A stretch of 64,000 nucleotides of DNA from Pratylenchus scribneri (GCA_030063045.1 JAQSEB010000001.1:620001-684000), one strand, 5' to 3'; counted from the stretch's first letter, positions 35,844-48,175 are shown. Numbers and translations are program-made. Notes: generated from the letters alone by a model not told the origin.

Positions 35844-38800
35844 ATGATTTTACGGAATATGCTTTTGGCCAAATTAACAAACAAACTGGTGCGGAATTGG
35901 GCACCAATGCATCCAACATGTTCGCAACCAATGACATCAACAACACGTTTACTGATTAAAAGGACATATAGCAGTGCAATGTAAGCATTTATTATAATAT
36001 AAATAAATTATGCTAAAAATGGAGAAAGTCTAACTAATTTTTGGTTCGCTGAACGCATAAAAATAGGAAATGAGACCGAAAAAAATATCACTCAAGAGTG
36101 TTCGAATCGGAGATTCAAATTTTGAAAAAGTTGAGGTCTCTCTTCGAGACGAAAATTTATCACAAAATTTTTGATAAAATCCATTATTTAATATGTTCTA
36201 TTAAATAGGAATGGTGACCAAGATGACCCAAATATTCCGGTTGACCCGGATGCTGCAGAGATCACAATTTATCATGACACACCGGTCGAAAGATACCAAA
36301 TCCCGGATGTATTGCCCGATCTTCCAATCATTGCAATAAACCGGCAGCCATTCTTCCCTGGATTCGTCAAGAAAATCGATGTAAGCTGTTTATTTTTAAA
36401 TAATTAAATTAAAACCTTTATTCAGTTGAAACAAAGTCCGAAACTTATAAATTTGATCGCAACTCTTTATCGCGACCAAAGGAAACCATACGTTGGTGTA
36501 TTTCTCAAACGGGACAATGAGTAAATAAATTATATTTTTTATTTAACTTAAAAAAATTTAGGAATAAATCTGAGACAGTTTCGTCAATCAGTGAACTTTA
36601 CAATGTCGGTGCATTCGCTTACATTTCGGACCGTCGCCCTGAAAATCCTGATGGAAAATTCCTGGAAATGATTGTTCATTCGCATCGACGAATTATAATT
36701 CAAGAAAAATTGGATCCGCCATCATTTGCCACGGATGTCAATGTTGCCACCAACAAAATGAATGGAAGAAAAGCAAAAAACAAGCACACGAGAAAAATAG
36801 TGACGCCAGAAATGAGTAAAACAACATCGGAAAATGAGAATTTAGCAGAAGAAAAACCTCTCATCTATGCTCGCACTGCAAATTACGATACGGATTTGAA
36901 AGTGGAGATGACAGCGGATATTAAGGTTTTTATTTAGGACTCATCTAAAATTAAACACACTGGCTAGAGTTTTTTTTTTTTTGCTCAAATGATTGTATAG
37001 AAATTAGAAATAGATATAAAATATAAGTAACTTTTTTCGGGCTCATTCATTTTATACATTTTACTGATGAGCATTTCAGTATTAAATATAATATTTTGAA
37101 CAAAAAAATTACCCGAATCGCACTTACTTCAACAAATTAAACTCATCAAATAATCTCACCATTCCATTGATTTAAGACGAAAATGGGATCAATTGTGTCA
37201 ACCGTTCGGGACATTGTGGGCTTGAGCAATTTAATAGCCACCCATATTGTGCTTTTGATGCAACCGGAACAGAATTTTGCGGATAATCCAATTCAACTTT
37301 GCAATTTTGTTGGGATGATTTCGCAAAATGCTGAACCCGAAGATTTACAAAAATTAATGGAGGAAAGGAATGTAAGTTATTTTTAAATATTTACATAAAT
37401 AATTCTGAAAAATTACAGATAATTGAAAGACTTAATTTGGCCCATGAAATTCTGGAAAAAGAATTGGCAAAAGCCAGAACAATGCGCGAGATTCGATCCA
37501 GTGTTGAGAAGAAAGTGCATGAACAGCATCACAAATTTATGTTGAATGAGCAGTTGAAGGCAATCAAAAAGGAGCTGGGCATAGAGAAAGAGGACAAACA
37601 AGCAGTGCTGGAGAAATTGGATGAACGGCTGAAGGAGCTGAAAGTGCCGGAATATGCGATGAAAGTGATCAAAGAGGAACAAGCGAAGCTGTCATTCCTC
37701 GATCCGCACAGCAGTGAATTCAGCATTTCCAGGTTATTTTCGTGAAATACCAAAATTAGAGCTGAATCTTATAATAAAAAAAAATGTGACATCCAAGCCG
37801 AAAAAATATTTGGTTAGGAGCGGATTCGAACCCGCGACCTTAATTTTACCAGAAAGACATCAACCCACTAAGCAAAAAATGGCGTTTTTAGTTTGGCAAT
37901 TAAATCGTCTTTATTAAACCCTAACCAACATAAATCTAAAGAATAATAAAAATGGAGTGCCAAAGGCACTAGTGTTACCTTTTACTTTTGCCAAAAAATT
38001 TATTGAACATTTTAACCTAGTGGAAAACCATTTAAACAATTTTTAATTCGAACCAACCAAAAAAAAAAGATAATTCCAAAATCCAAATTAATAATTTTTT
38101 GTGGAATTCAGAAATTATTTGGACTGGTTGACCAACATTCCATGGGGAAAAACATCGGAAGAAATGAAGGATGTTCACTGGGCACGAAAAGTTTTGGACG
38201 AAGACCACTACGGGATGAAGGATGTGAAGGAGCGGATTTTGGAATTCATAGCCGTTGGAATACTCAAACAACAAACAAATGGCAAGATTTTATGCTTTTA
38301 TGGGCCACCCGGGGTGGGCAAAACCAGCATTGCCAAATCAATTGCCCGGGCATTGAACAGACAGGTGGGCATTTTTGAATAATTTAATGGAATAATATTT
38401 GAAATTATTTTAGTATTATCGATTTTCGGTTGGTGGTATGACGGATGTGGCCGAAATAAAAGGACATCGCCGAACGTACATTGGCGCAATGCCAGGCAAA
38501 TTGATTCAATGCTTGAAGAAAGTCCAAACAGAAAATCCGTAAGACTACATTTTTATATTCCAAAATTAATTCACACATTTTAAAGATTGATTCTCATTGA
38601 TGAAGTCGACAAAATTGGCGGGGCAGGTAAATTATTTTATTAATTTGATAAAAAAAATAATTTGACGATTAATTAAGGATATCACGGCGACCCGGCATCA
38701 GCTTTGTTGGAAGTGCTGGATCCAGAGCAAAACTCCAACTTTGCTGATCATTTCATTGATGTGCCCGTCGATTTGTCAAAAGTTTTGTAAGTTTTTTTTA

Positions 38801-40518
38801 AATGATGAAATGAAATACTTTTTAAAAAATGAAATTAATGATTAGGGAGCAAATTATTAGTTAATAAAAATCAATATGAATTATATTTTTTTAAAATTCC
38901 ATAGTAATATTTAATATTTTGGTTTTTTATTGCATTTTTCTATTGAGATTTTTATTCTAAATATTGATCTAAAACTTAGACTGAATAAATGAAACAATTT
39001 TTTTAAAGATTCATCTGTACAGCAAATGTGATCGATCGGATACCGGGCCCATTGAAGGATCGAATGGAAATGATCGAAGTTTCGGGATATGTGGCCGAGG
39101 AGAAGATGGAAATTGCCAAAAAATATTTAATCCCTAAATGTCAGGAAAAATGGTGAGAAACTTTCATTCTAAAATAAAAATAATCATTTCCTCTATTACA
39201 GTGCTCTAATGGACGACAAATTGGTCGTCAAGGATGATGCCATCGATGCACTGATAAAATCATATTGCCGTGAATCGGGAGTCCGAAATTTGGAGAAACA
39301 CCTTGAGAAGGTAAAATTTGCTCATTATTATTTATTTTTTATTAATTTTTTTTAGATTTATCGAAAAGCAGCACTGCGTTTGGTCAGCGACGAAGTGAAA
39401 GAGCCACCATTGGTGGTGTCCAGCGAACAACTCAAGGATTTTGTTGGCCGAGAAAAATTCACAAGTGATCGACTGTATGAAACGACGCCGCCCGGAGTGA
39501 TTATGGGATTGGCTTGGACAGCAATGGGTCAGTTTTTTATTTTTTAATTGAAGTTATTATGGAAATTAGAATTTATAATTCAAAAATGATTATTTTATTT
39601 GAATATTTAATTTGATTTTCCAAGGTGGCTCCGCACTCTACATCGAGGCAACTTTGGCCAGGAAATTTCGACCATTTGGCGCCCAACGACTTGAAGAACC
39701 AGTCCAGCAAACCAATGCCCAACAACAGCCACCCGCTGGGGGAAGTTTGGAGGTAACAGGCCATTTGGGCGATGTAATGAAGGAGTCAATGCGAACAGGT
39801 AAAATTTTATTTATTTTCGATTAGGGCTAGGTTTAGATTAATTAGGGTTTATAAAAAGAATTTTTCGACTCGGTTATCACTTTACATTTAATTACGTTCG
39901 ACGGAATTCAGAAATGTTTTCCTTTTTGTAAATTATTTCCTTTTTCTTTTTTAGCCTACACTGTGGCCAAAAATGTGTTGATGCGCAATGATCCCGAAAA
40001 TGATTTCCTCGAACAAGCCCATATCCATGTTCACGTTCCGGAGGTGATTTTAATTTTTTTCTAATATCTAAAATAATTTTTATTATTTTTGCAGGGAGCC
40101 GTTCCCAAAGATGGTCCATCGGCCGGCTCCACCGTTGCGAGTGCACTTCTCTCATTGGCTTTGGGCCAGCCGGCAGTCCAGGGAATAGCAATGACTGGGG
40201 AAATATCATTGACAGGGAAAGTGCTCCCAATTGGAGGTGTTAAGGAGAAGGTTGGTTTCCATTTAAAAATAAATTTTAAAAAATGGATTGAGCATTTTTA
40301 AATAAAATAATTCCATTTTTATAACATTCATTTCCATTTTTCAGTTAATTGCGGCAAAAAGGGCTGGCGTTAATCGAGTGATTTTGCCGGAGGAGAATAA
40401 GAAGGATTTTGATGATTTGGATGAATTCATTCGGCAGGACATCACTGTGCACTTTGTGTCCGAATATGACCAAATATTTCAATTACTTTTCCCCGATTTC
40501 AAGCCAAAAAGTGGCTAA
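35844..40518 (+). CDS. lonp-1: Mitochondrial LON protease (LONP1)
   Basis: ATP-dependent serine protease of the mitochondrial matrix. Exons: 35844-35980, 36209-36380, 36426-36520, 36562-36925, 37177-37371, 37419-37732, 38112-38364, 38414-38538, 38586-38626, 38678-38786, 39009-39152, 39202-39310, 39356-39527, 39625-39798, 39955-40043, 40095-40250, 40345-40518; phases close to 940 residues. It begins with a basic Arg/Ser-rich presequence. The LON N-domain follows ([27 protein letters not shown]), then a charged coiled-coil linker. The AAA+ module has Walker A GPPGVGKT, Walker [10 protein letters not shown] and sensor TAN. The protease domain has PKDGPSAG with the catalytic Ser and a downstream Lys in [11 protein letters not shown], the Ser-Lys dyad of the family. 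Last gene of the plus cluster, about 200 bp after SPCS1. Confidence 0.97.
37812..37877 (-). other. tRNA-like remnant inside a LON intron
   Basis: Read on the minus strand it has an A-box-like TTGCTTAGTGGG and, about 30 nt later, a perfect B box GGTTCGAATCC, the internal pol III promoter spacing of a tRNA. The acceptor stem does not pair (3' side TCCTAACC has no GGTTAGGA partner). It is therefore a tRNA pseudogene or the head of a tRNA-derived SINE rather than a functional tRNA. Confidence 0.4.
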
Positions 40519-40680
40519 TATCATTTTCATTGTATTTTACACATTTTTCATTGACACACATTTTCATTTGGTCCATTTTTGACCCATTTTCCCATCATTC
40601 ACAAATGTTTTCCTCCCCCAATGCCGGTTGTTTTGTTGCCTTTTTTTTCATTTCATAAAACAATTTTTCATTTATAATAG

Positions 40681-40686
40681 AATAAA
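40681..40686 (+). promoter_or_regulatory. Poly(A) signal of LON
   Basis: AATAAA about 160 bp after the LON stop and 70 bp before satellite array 5, so the transcript probably ends before the array. Confidence 0.55.
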
Positions 40687-40755
40687 TTAGTAATTTAAAT
40701 ATTTTTGTAAGCATTTTCATTCCCTTCAAATTTCCAAATATAAATTCGCATATTT

Positions 40756-41640
40756 TCCGAAAAGTTTTAATTCTGATTCTGATTTCTTTCCGGAAAGTTT
40801 TAATTCTTGATTCCGGAAATTTTTAATTCTGATTTTGTTCCGGTTGTTCCGGAAAGTTTTAATTCTGATTTTGTTCCGAAAAGTTTTAATTCTGATTTTG
40901 TTCCGGTTGTTCCGGAAAGTTTTAATTCTGATTTAGTTCCGGTTGTTCCGGAAATTTTTAATTCTGATTTTGTTCCGGTTGTTCCGGAAAGTTTTAATTC
41001 TGATTTTGTACCGGTTGTTCCGAAAAGTTTTAATTCTGATTTTGTTCCGGTTGTTCCGGAAAGTTTTAATTCTCTGATTTTGTTCCGGAACGTTTTAATT
41101 CTGATTTTGTTCCGGTTGTTCCGGAAAGTTTTAATTCTGATTTTGTTCCGGTTGTTCCGGAAAGTTTTAATTCTGATTTTGTTCCGGTTGTTCCGGAAAG
41201 TTTTAATTCTGATTCTGATTTCTTTCCGTAAAGTTTTAATTCTGATTTCTTTCCGGAAAGTTTTGATTCTGATTTCTTTCCGGAAAGTTTTAATTCTGAT
41301 TTTGTTCCGGTTGTTCCGGAAAGTTTTAATTCTGATTTTGTTCCGGTTGTTCCGGAAAGTTTTAATTCTGATTCTGATTTCTTTCCGGAATGTTTTAATT
41401 CTGATTCTGATTTCTTTTCGGAAAGTTTTAATTCTGATTCTGATTTCTTTCCGGAAAGTTTTAATTCTGATTCTGATTTCTTTCCGGAAAGTTTTAATTC
41501 TGATTCTGATTTCTTTCCGGAAAGTTTTAATTCTGATTCTGATTTCTTTCCGGAAAATTTTAATCAAACTTCTTTCTTCCCGTTGGTTTCCGAAAAGTTT
41601 TATTTCTTTCCGGTAAGATTAATTCCGCCTTTTTTAAGAA
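40756..41640 (+). repeat. Satellite array 5, mixed 27/33/36-bp units
   Basis: Interleaved 36-bp units (with TTCCGGTTG) and 27/33-bp units (without it). It shows more point variants than arrays 3 and 6 and ends in the shared tail TAAGATTAATTCCGCC. The minus-strand reading yields a 255-residue Lys/Arg-rich frame that is a by-product. Confidence 0.95.
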
Positions 41641-43179
41641 AAAAATTAAAGCCAAGTTTGTTCTTCCCAAACGATTTCCAACAAAAAAGCCTGCTAAAAA
41701 CCGTTGTGTCCATTCTCCATTCTTCACAATTGTATAATAAACGGGGTTAACTCGAAGATGGATGGTTGGGCCATTTAGTTTGTAAAAATGGGGGAAGAGG
41801 CAAAAGCCATCAGCCGAAATCACCGGTGGCTCTTGTCAGAGAGCAGCTGGATAAAAAAATGTTTCGAGTGGTTATCTTCTCACAAAGTCGAAAAGAATAG
41901 CGGCGGCTTCCTCGAGATCAATTCGAGAAACAGAAGAATGCGATAGAATGTGGATGAATAGGCCACAGGGTAGAAGATGAAGCCACTTAAATATGATGCT
42001 AGCTACTCTTCTGTTACTTGTAATCCTCTCATAGTTGATGATATTGAGAGCAAGAGAAAGGAAGGACAAGGGGAATTAGTTGAAGATGATTTTAGGAGTT
42101 TAGCATGAATGAAGAGAGAGTCCTCGGTATTCAAGAATGATGTGAAACCGCCGATAAGTGTTAGCTCTGCTGCTCCTCTGGTCCAGTTTTTCTGCTCATT
42201 TTCAAAAAACAAGCAAATGCCCTGATTGTCATGACCCGAGTCTAGTAGGTGTGTAAACGATATCTTCTTCAAAAAAACCCGATTTTTTGCGCTGATGATT
42301 CGAAAAATATGTAATGTGAAAAAAACATTGAAAAATTACTTGCCACCACTGGGAATCGAACCTCCGCGCCCCTGGTGGACTCAAAAGGAACGCCTCTTTA
42401 CTCCTTACTGACCAGAGGACATCATGGCATAATTTGCATATTTCCATATCAAAATGTGAGAATATTCCTTCTAAAGGCCATTAACTACAATGATGGATTA
42501 AATTTTTACGGTGGATCATTCGTTCATTCCCCTCTAATCACCCCAAATTTGTTCTCCTCATAATGAGGGCAAAAAGACAATGGGCCTGGAAAGAGAGGCC
42601 ACCAAAAATAGGGCCAGATCGCCTCCGCCTCCTTTTCCTCCCCCCTTCTTCCGACTTGGCCAAAGCCGCTTCTCGCCCTTTTCATTGCCTCCATTCTTCA
42701 ATGCATTCATCAGCCAGCAACTTTCCCCTCTACCACCCTTTGATCCATTCCATCGATCCGTCCATCCATCCGTCCGTCCATCCCTTTTATCTTCGTCCGT
42801 CCACATATTTCCTCCATTGGGCCAACTTTTTTTGCTCCTCATTTTTCACCTCTTTTCCTTCCTTCCGGCCGGCCTTCTGCTGTTGGAAGCCCCCAATATC
42901 CGCCTCCACCGATCGCCCCCACCCCTCCTCTTAAAGCTATGGCCAGCAGCCGTCCATCCAACCCACCAAAATCCATCCAAAAAGCATTCTTCGCCCCCAT
43001 TTTTCTTTTTTCCCTTCAATCAACCCCAACGGCAACTGTCCTGTCCATTTCCTTTCTTTCTTCCCCATTCGCCAACAGAAAAGTTTTTTGGTCAACGTCG
43101 GCTGAGGCCACATTTTGGTTTCAATTTTGGCCTTCCATCAAAACAATTAAAATTTTTTGGCATCGAAAAAGAAAGACAA
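41641..43179. other. Intergenic region without a clear gene
   Basis: Minus-strand frames at 41560-41823 (IHLRVNPVYYTIVKNGEWTQ) and 42003-42272 (GHDNQGICLFFENEQKNWTR) have protein-like composition but do not join into a supported model. They could be remnants of one decayed gene. 42580-43170 is C/T-rich with compositional open frames and is probably 5' UTR or promoter of the next gene. Confidence 0.4.
42341..42425 (-). other. tRNA-like remnant
   Basis: The minus strand carries a B-box GGTTCGATTCC and an A-box-like TGGTCAGTAAGG about 40 nt earlier. T- and acceptor-stem pairing is poor, so this is a degraded tRNA or tRNA-derived repeat. Confidence 0.3.
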
Positions 43180-46100
43180 ATGCCTGAATTGGCCAAACCC
43201 GATTTGGAACAACTGATCACTGGTAAAATGAGGAAAATTAAACTAAAAAGGGAAATATTGGAATCATAGAATTGTTGGTGGCATTGAGGCCAACATGTTG
43301 TCGCCTCATTCAATGTCCCGATTTGAGTGCAGACCCGGCAATTCCCTTAAAAATTCCCGGACTTGGCCAACTCATTTACATTGGTCAGTGTCCCAACAAA
43401 AAATAAGTTATTTTTGTGCCCTCAGTTCCCGACACAATTTCCACAGAGGAAGCGGCCAAACAAATTGAGCGAGGCCAAATTCTTGCCACCAAAAATGTAT
43501 TTCATTTTTGACCTCTCCTCCCACCCATTAAATCCATTGCAGAATTTCCACATCGTTTCGGACGGAAGGCAGGGACAAGTTTTGCATTTGAGCCTTTCAA
43601 ATTGCACCTCAAAGCGATGGCGCCAATCAATTCGAACGGCTTTGACCCGTCTTTTGGTCGATCAATGGGAAATGGTTTTTGTGGAAAAATGGATGATGCC
43701 AAATGGCCACGCAAAAATTGGCCTTTTACGAGCCAGTGAGGATGGGGAGGAGAAGGAATTGGCCAGGGAAGAAGTGGATGAGGATGGGCCAAAAGAGGTT
43801 TGGATGGCACCCGTGAATCGACGAATTGTGGCCGGATGTGTGACGAAAAAAGTGAAAAAGAAAATCATCAGAAAAGTGGTGAGGAAGGCAAGTCGAGGTG
43901 AAGAGGAAATAACGGCACCAATGAATGGGACAATTTGCAATGGAAAAATGGCAACAGAAAATGGGCAAGAGACGAAATCCACGATGGGAGAATCAACGAT
44001 GAAACCAAAACAGCAACAGAATGGAGGCATGTTGAGCTTTTGGGGATGCGGGGTTATTTAAATATTTGGACCATTCTTTTATCCATAGGTTAATGAGGCA
44101 ATAGCAAATCAGGAAAGGCGATAATACCATATGAAGACCTACTCATAGCTCATACTCATTTCTTCAGCATTTTGAAATGAAAAAATGCCATGTAAAATGA
44201 ATATAATTCATTGAATTTTGTAGAAAGAATTGAGAGGGACAAATGAAAGAAAAGGTGGAATTGGTTTTGATTTGAGATAAAGACAAGACTCGGTTAGATG
44301 TATTGTGTTTTTAGGAAAATTAATTCCACATATTTTCCGGAAAGTTTTAATTCTGATTTTTTTCCGGAAAGTTTTAATTCTGATTTTGTTCCGGAAAGTT
44401 TTAATTCTGATTTTGTTCCGAAAAGTTTTAATTCTGATTTTGTTCCGGAACCGGAAAGTTTTAATTCTGATTTTGTTCCGGTTTTTCCGGAAAGTTTTAA
44501 TTCCGATTTTGTTCCGGTTGTTCCGGAAAGTTTTAATTCTGATTTTGTTCCGGTTGTTCCGGAAAGTTTTAATTCTGATTTTGTTCCGGTTGTTCCGGAA
44601 AGTTTTAATTCTGATTTTGTTCCGGTTGTTCCGGAAAGTTTTAATTCTGATTTTGTTCCGGTTGTTCCGGAAAGTTTTAATTCTGATTTTGTTCCGGTTG
44701 TTCCGGAAAGTTTTAATTCTGATTTTGTTCCGGTTGTTCCGGAAAGTTTTAATTCTGATTTTGTTCCGGTTGTTCCGGAAAGTTTTAATTCTGATTTTGT
44801 TCCGGTTGTTCCGGAAAGTTTTAATTCTGATTCTGATTTCTTTGCGGAAAGTTTTAATCTAACTTCTTTCCGGTTAGATTGTTTCCAATTAGTTTCTTTC
44901 CAAAAGAATGCGCTTCGTGAAGACTTTCACAGAAGAGATATCATATCAATGATGTTTTTATTTCCTATGAAAAGTTTTCCTTTATTTACCTCCGACAAAA
45001 TATGATTAGTGTGGAGTTGATTAAAATAATTTTTGAAAGGATTTTTCTGTGATTATAGATGGGAAATATAAATTGGATAAAATTCATTCGTTTTTTGGCC
45101 AAATCAATCAACACCCAACCAAATGAATGCCATCGGCGTCATTGTCGCTATTTTCAGCATATTTTTTTCGAATTTTTTGGGGGAAAAGTGTGAAATTGGA
45201 AGGTCAATTAGAAACAGTTGTTCATTCTTCATTCCATTCCAATGAGATCAAAATAAATGAGGGGAAGAGAACAATAAAATTAATGAAATTAATTATATTG
45301 TTGACAGGTGAATTGGCAATGCAAAATGGCCATGGCGGCAAAACGCCTCAGGCCTCACCGAAGCCACAACAGAAAAATGGCAGAGCCGAAGGGCTAGTTG
45401 GCCGAATTGCGAACATTTTCAATGGAATGGGGGCCACCAATGGGAATGGAATACAAAATGGTAGGGCGGGCAGAGGCCGAAGCCAATCATTGGAGGAGCA
45501 AAATGGAGGAATACCAACAACAGAAAAATTGTTGAAACGTGCCGATTCAGAGGGAACGGCCAGTACGGAATCGACGACAGCCACAATGACGGAGAAAACC
45601 GTCCAACAACAAAATGGAAAGGATGGAGGAAGCCAAGGAGGAAAAGCAAATTTGGAAGAGGAAAAGGTGAATGGATGGGGAGTGATTCATTCATTGGGAA
45701 ATGTTTTACTAAAATTGAATGGATGGTGATGATTTAGCCATTAACCACAAAAAGATGAGAATTTCATCAGTTTTTCCAATTATTTAAAATGCTATAATTT
45801 TAGAGCCAATCAACAATTCTTCAAAGGCAAGATTCCTTCAGTGGTCCATTCGTTCGAATCCCAGTCCAAGTTAATGGGGGAACACCATCTCCGGAACGAG
45901 AGGAAAATGGCAATAAAAATGAGCCATTGGTGAATGGACAAATTGCCTCATCAGAGGAGAAATTACCTATAAAAATGGAAGGAAACAACGCAAAAATAAT
46001 TGCCAATGGTGGGTGGATCATATTCGCCCAAAATCTAATAAAATTTACTTCATAGGTCCAACAAAACCATTGTCCCTTTCGGTGGTCTCAAATCGGCCAA

Positions 46101-47700
46101 TCACTTCTTCTTTGGTCGAATGTTCGCCACCCCCAAAGGAGGATTCGCCACCTTCGCCAATTTCGCCGCCATCCGATGATTCGCCAAATTCCTTCCATTC
46201 GGCAAGCGGCGAATCCCCACTCACTTTGGCCACCGCCTCACGTCGATGGCGCCGTGAGGATGCCCCATCCCCTTCGGCATCGCTCATTCAGAATGTTCCA
46301 AAGAGGAATGGGCCAAATGGGGGGCCGGGGACATCGTCCATCAGCAGTCGATTGGGCCCACCACTGGGCAGTTTGTTGTCGCCAATTAGCAGTTGTGGAA
46401 GTGTGGAGGCACAAAATGTTGGTTTTTTATTAAGCTCAACCGTATTTCCTCTATTTATAGCCTAATTTTGAGAATTTTTAAGGTGGAAATACATAAAAAT
46501 GTTAATATTTTCCTCATTTGGAGGGTCTCTGAAAATTTATAAGCCCGCTCTCTAATTAGAAAGCCACTCTCTAATATAAGTCAACCCTAAAATAGCTCTA
46601 AAACTTATAAGACAATATGCTACTAAAAGAGAAAATCCGGTATAGGAAACATAGTAATCAAATTCAATTAAAATCAATCGATAGGGGAAGTATCACAATT
46701 ACAATATCTGGTCATTCTTTTGACTATAGCTCAACGAGGCGATAACTAATTTATTAGGAAGGCGATATGCCATTTAAAAGCCCAAGGTGTCCTTTAAAAA
46801 GTGGGCAATTTAAATTTTATTAATTCAACCTTTATAAAAAAGTTATATGCCAAAAAGCTTCATGACTTTGAGTGTAATATATTCGATTTTTTGGAGGAAA
46901 AGCCACTTATTTTGTCAAAATATTTTAAGTTTTAAAATTTGTAATGCCACTTATTAGAGGACATTTAGAGCTTTTAGATGGCATATAGCCTTCTCAAATT
47001 AGTTTCTTCTTTATTGAGCTATGGTCAAAAGAAAGGCCTGACTGAGTACAGGAACGGCAATACAGAAACATCATAACACAAATTACCTTATATAATTAAT
47101 ATTAGAAAATATTTAGTAAAAAGAATAAAAATATATCAGCCATTTTAAATTTAACAAAGCAAAAAATTTTTTGGCAATGAAAAAAATATGGTTGGAAATC
47201 TTAAAATTAATGCCACTATTATGTTTTGGTTTTTATTCCTAGTTAGAATGGCATAATAAATATATGTTTTTTTTTATTAAATTTTAGATTTTTGATTAAA
47301 TTAATTAGCCAATTAATCAGCCATTTTTAAATAGGATTTGGATGATGCGGATGAGCATGTTGCCTCAGAGGAGGAGGAAAGCACTTTGATGTTGCTGAAC
47401 CAGGCCAGTGCCGGCAGAAGCACATTTGGCGGGGAGGATCCGGACGAATTGAGTTGTTCACTTCGAGAGGATTTCTCCATGGCCTCAAACAGTCAAAAGG
47501 CAGGGCCAACGGTGGAAAGGATTGGAGGAGGCAGCAGAGGTGCCCAAATTGGGTCGACATTTTCGACATCGGCTGCGGCTGCCTCCGCAATTCGGCAAAA
47601 TCTTTTGATGCAACAAACAATTGGAAGGACATCGCAAATGATGGCCTCCTCCTCCATCCACACAAGCAGACGTGTCCAATCGCCGAGTCCTCCAAAACAG
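43180..47700 (+). CDS. Unknown protein with Ser/Pro/Asn-rich disordered centre
   Basis: Exons 43180-43222, 43270-43383, 43426-43496, 43543-44026, 45308-45666, 45804-46008, 46056-46417, 47335-47700; about 668 codons. The first 160 residues look folded (ELLVALRPTCCRLIQC, IPGLGQLIYIVPD, DGRQGQVLHLSLSNC, WEMVFVEKWMM). A Lys/Arg helix (TKKVKKKIIRKVVRKASR) comes next. A long Asn/Gly/Gln-, then Ser/Pro-rich region follows (SPPSDDSPNSFHSASGESP), with an acidic EEEES block near the end. No family recognised. The introns after 44026 (GAG|GCATGT) and 47700 (CAG|GCAAAT) use GC donors; both are phase-compatible with the next exon. If the last intron is not spliced, the frame runs on through a poly-G tract and stops at 47775 inside a foldback element. 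If it is spliced, it joins the F-box exons to give a 937-residue protein. The start could lie further upstream, since the frame is open to 42580. Confidence 0.68.
44069..44150. repeat. Foldback element, family 1 (partial, left arm only)
   Basis: GGACCATTCTTTTATCCATA, then AAAGGCGATAATACCATATG, about 43 bp after the GC donor at 44026. No right arm was found. Confidence 0.7.
44334..44880 (+). repeat. Satellite array 6, 36-bp units (intronic)
   Basis: About 13 units, nearly all of the 36-bp type, inside the 1.3-kb GC-AG intron of the unknown gene and sense to it. The left flank TTGATTTGAGATAAAGAC..GACTCGGTTAGA matches the left flank of array 3. Confidence 0.96.
46709..47038. repeat. Foldback element, family 1 (copy 10)
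   Basis: Left arm GGTCATTCTTTTGACTATAG; right arm ATTAGAGGACATTTAGAGCT to GAGCTATGGTCAAAAG. In the intron between 46417 and 47335. Confidence 0.85.
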
Positions 47701-47714
47701 GCAAATAGGGATTT

Positions 47715-47733
47715 GGGGGGGGGGGGGGGGGGG
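47715..47733 (+). repeat. Poly-G tract (19 G)
   Basis: A run of 19 G directly after the proposed GC donor at 47701. If translated it would add a glycine run. Its length in the assembly may be unreliable. Confidence 0.9.
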
Positions 47734-47756
47734 AACAGGAAATTCAATAATATGCC

Positions 47757-48053
47757 CCTGTTCTTTTGGCAATAGCTCAACAAAGAATCAACCAATTTTG
47801 GAAGGCAATATGTCATTCGAAAGCCTTAAATTTCCTTATAAAAGTGGCCTTAAAACTTTCAAAAAAATTAAAAAAAATTCTGAAATAATCGACTTTTCCT
47901 CAAAAAATTGGGTTCATTAAATTTAAAAATGTGTAACATTTTTAATGCTCGAATTTCAAAGCCACTTTGTAGAGGACACTTTTTGCTTTCCAATGGTATA
48001 TCGCCCTCCTAAATTGGCTCTTTCCTCGCTGAAATATAGGCCAAAAAAAGAAT
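47757..48053. repeat. Foldback element, family 1 (copy 11)
   Basis: Left arm GTTCTTTTGGCAATAGCTCA, whose TAG at 47773-47775 is the stop of the unspliced frame. Right arm ATCGCCCTCCTAAATTGGCT to GAAATATAGGCC. Confidence 0.8.
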
Positions 48054-48175
48054 GGCAAATGATTATGGAAATGAATAGGCTTAAATTTAAATTCCAAATA
48101 AAAATCGAAGATTAAACCAACTATTCGGATATGATTGGATAAAAAATTCTTGCCAAATTATAGTGAACATTTATA

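Noticed and set aside
37812..37877. Functional tRNA gene
   Set aside because: A and B boxes look good, but the acceptor stem cannot pair and the T stem has mismatches.
40800..41616. Overlapping 255- and 269-residue repeat frames on both strands
   Set aside because: Products of satellite array 5; both strands are open because the unit lacks stops, not because of selection.
42580..43179. N-terminal extension of the unknown gene (open frame back to 42580)
   Set aside because: Residues are almost only Pro, Phe, Ser and Leu from C/T-rich DNA, and other phases are open too; the ATG at 43180 is followed immediately by ordinary coding sequence.
44298..45005. 235-residue repeat frame
   Set aside because: Satellite array 6 inside an intron of the unknown gene.
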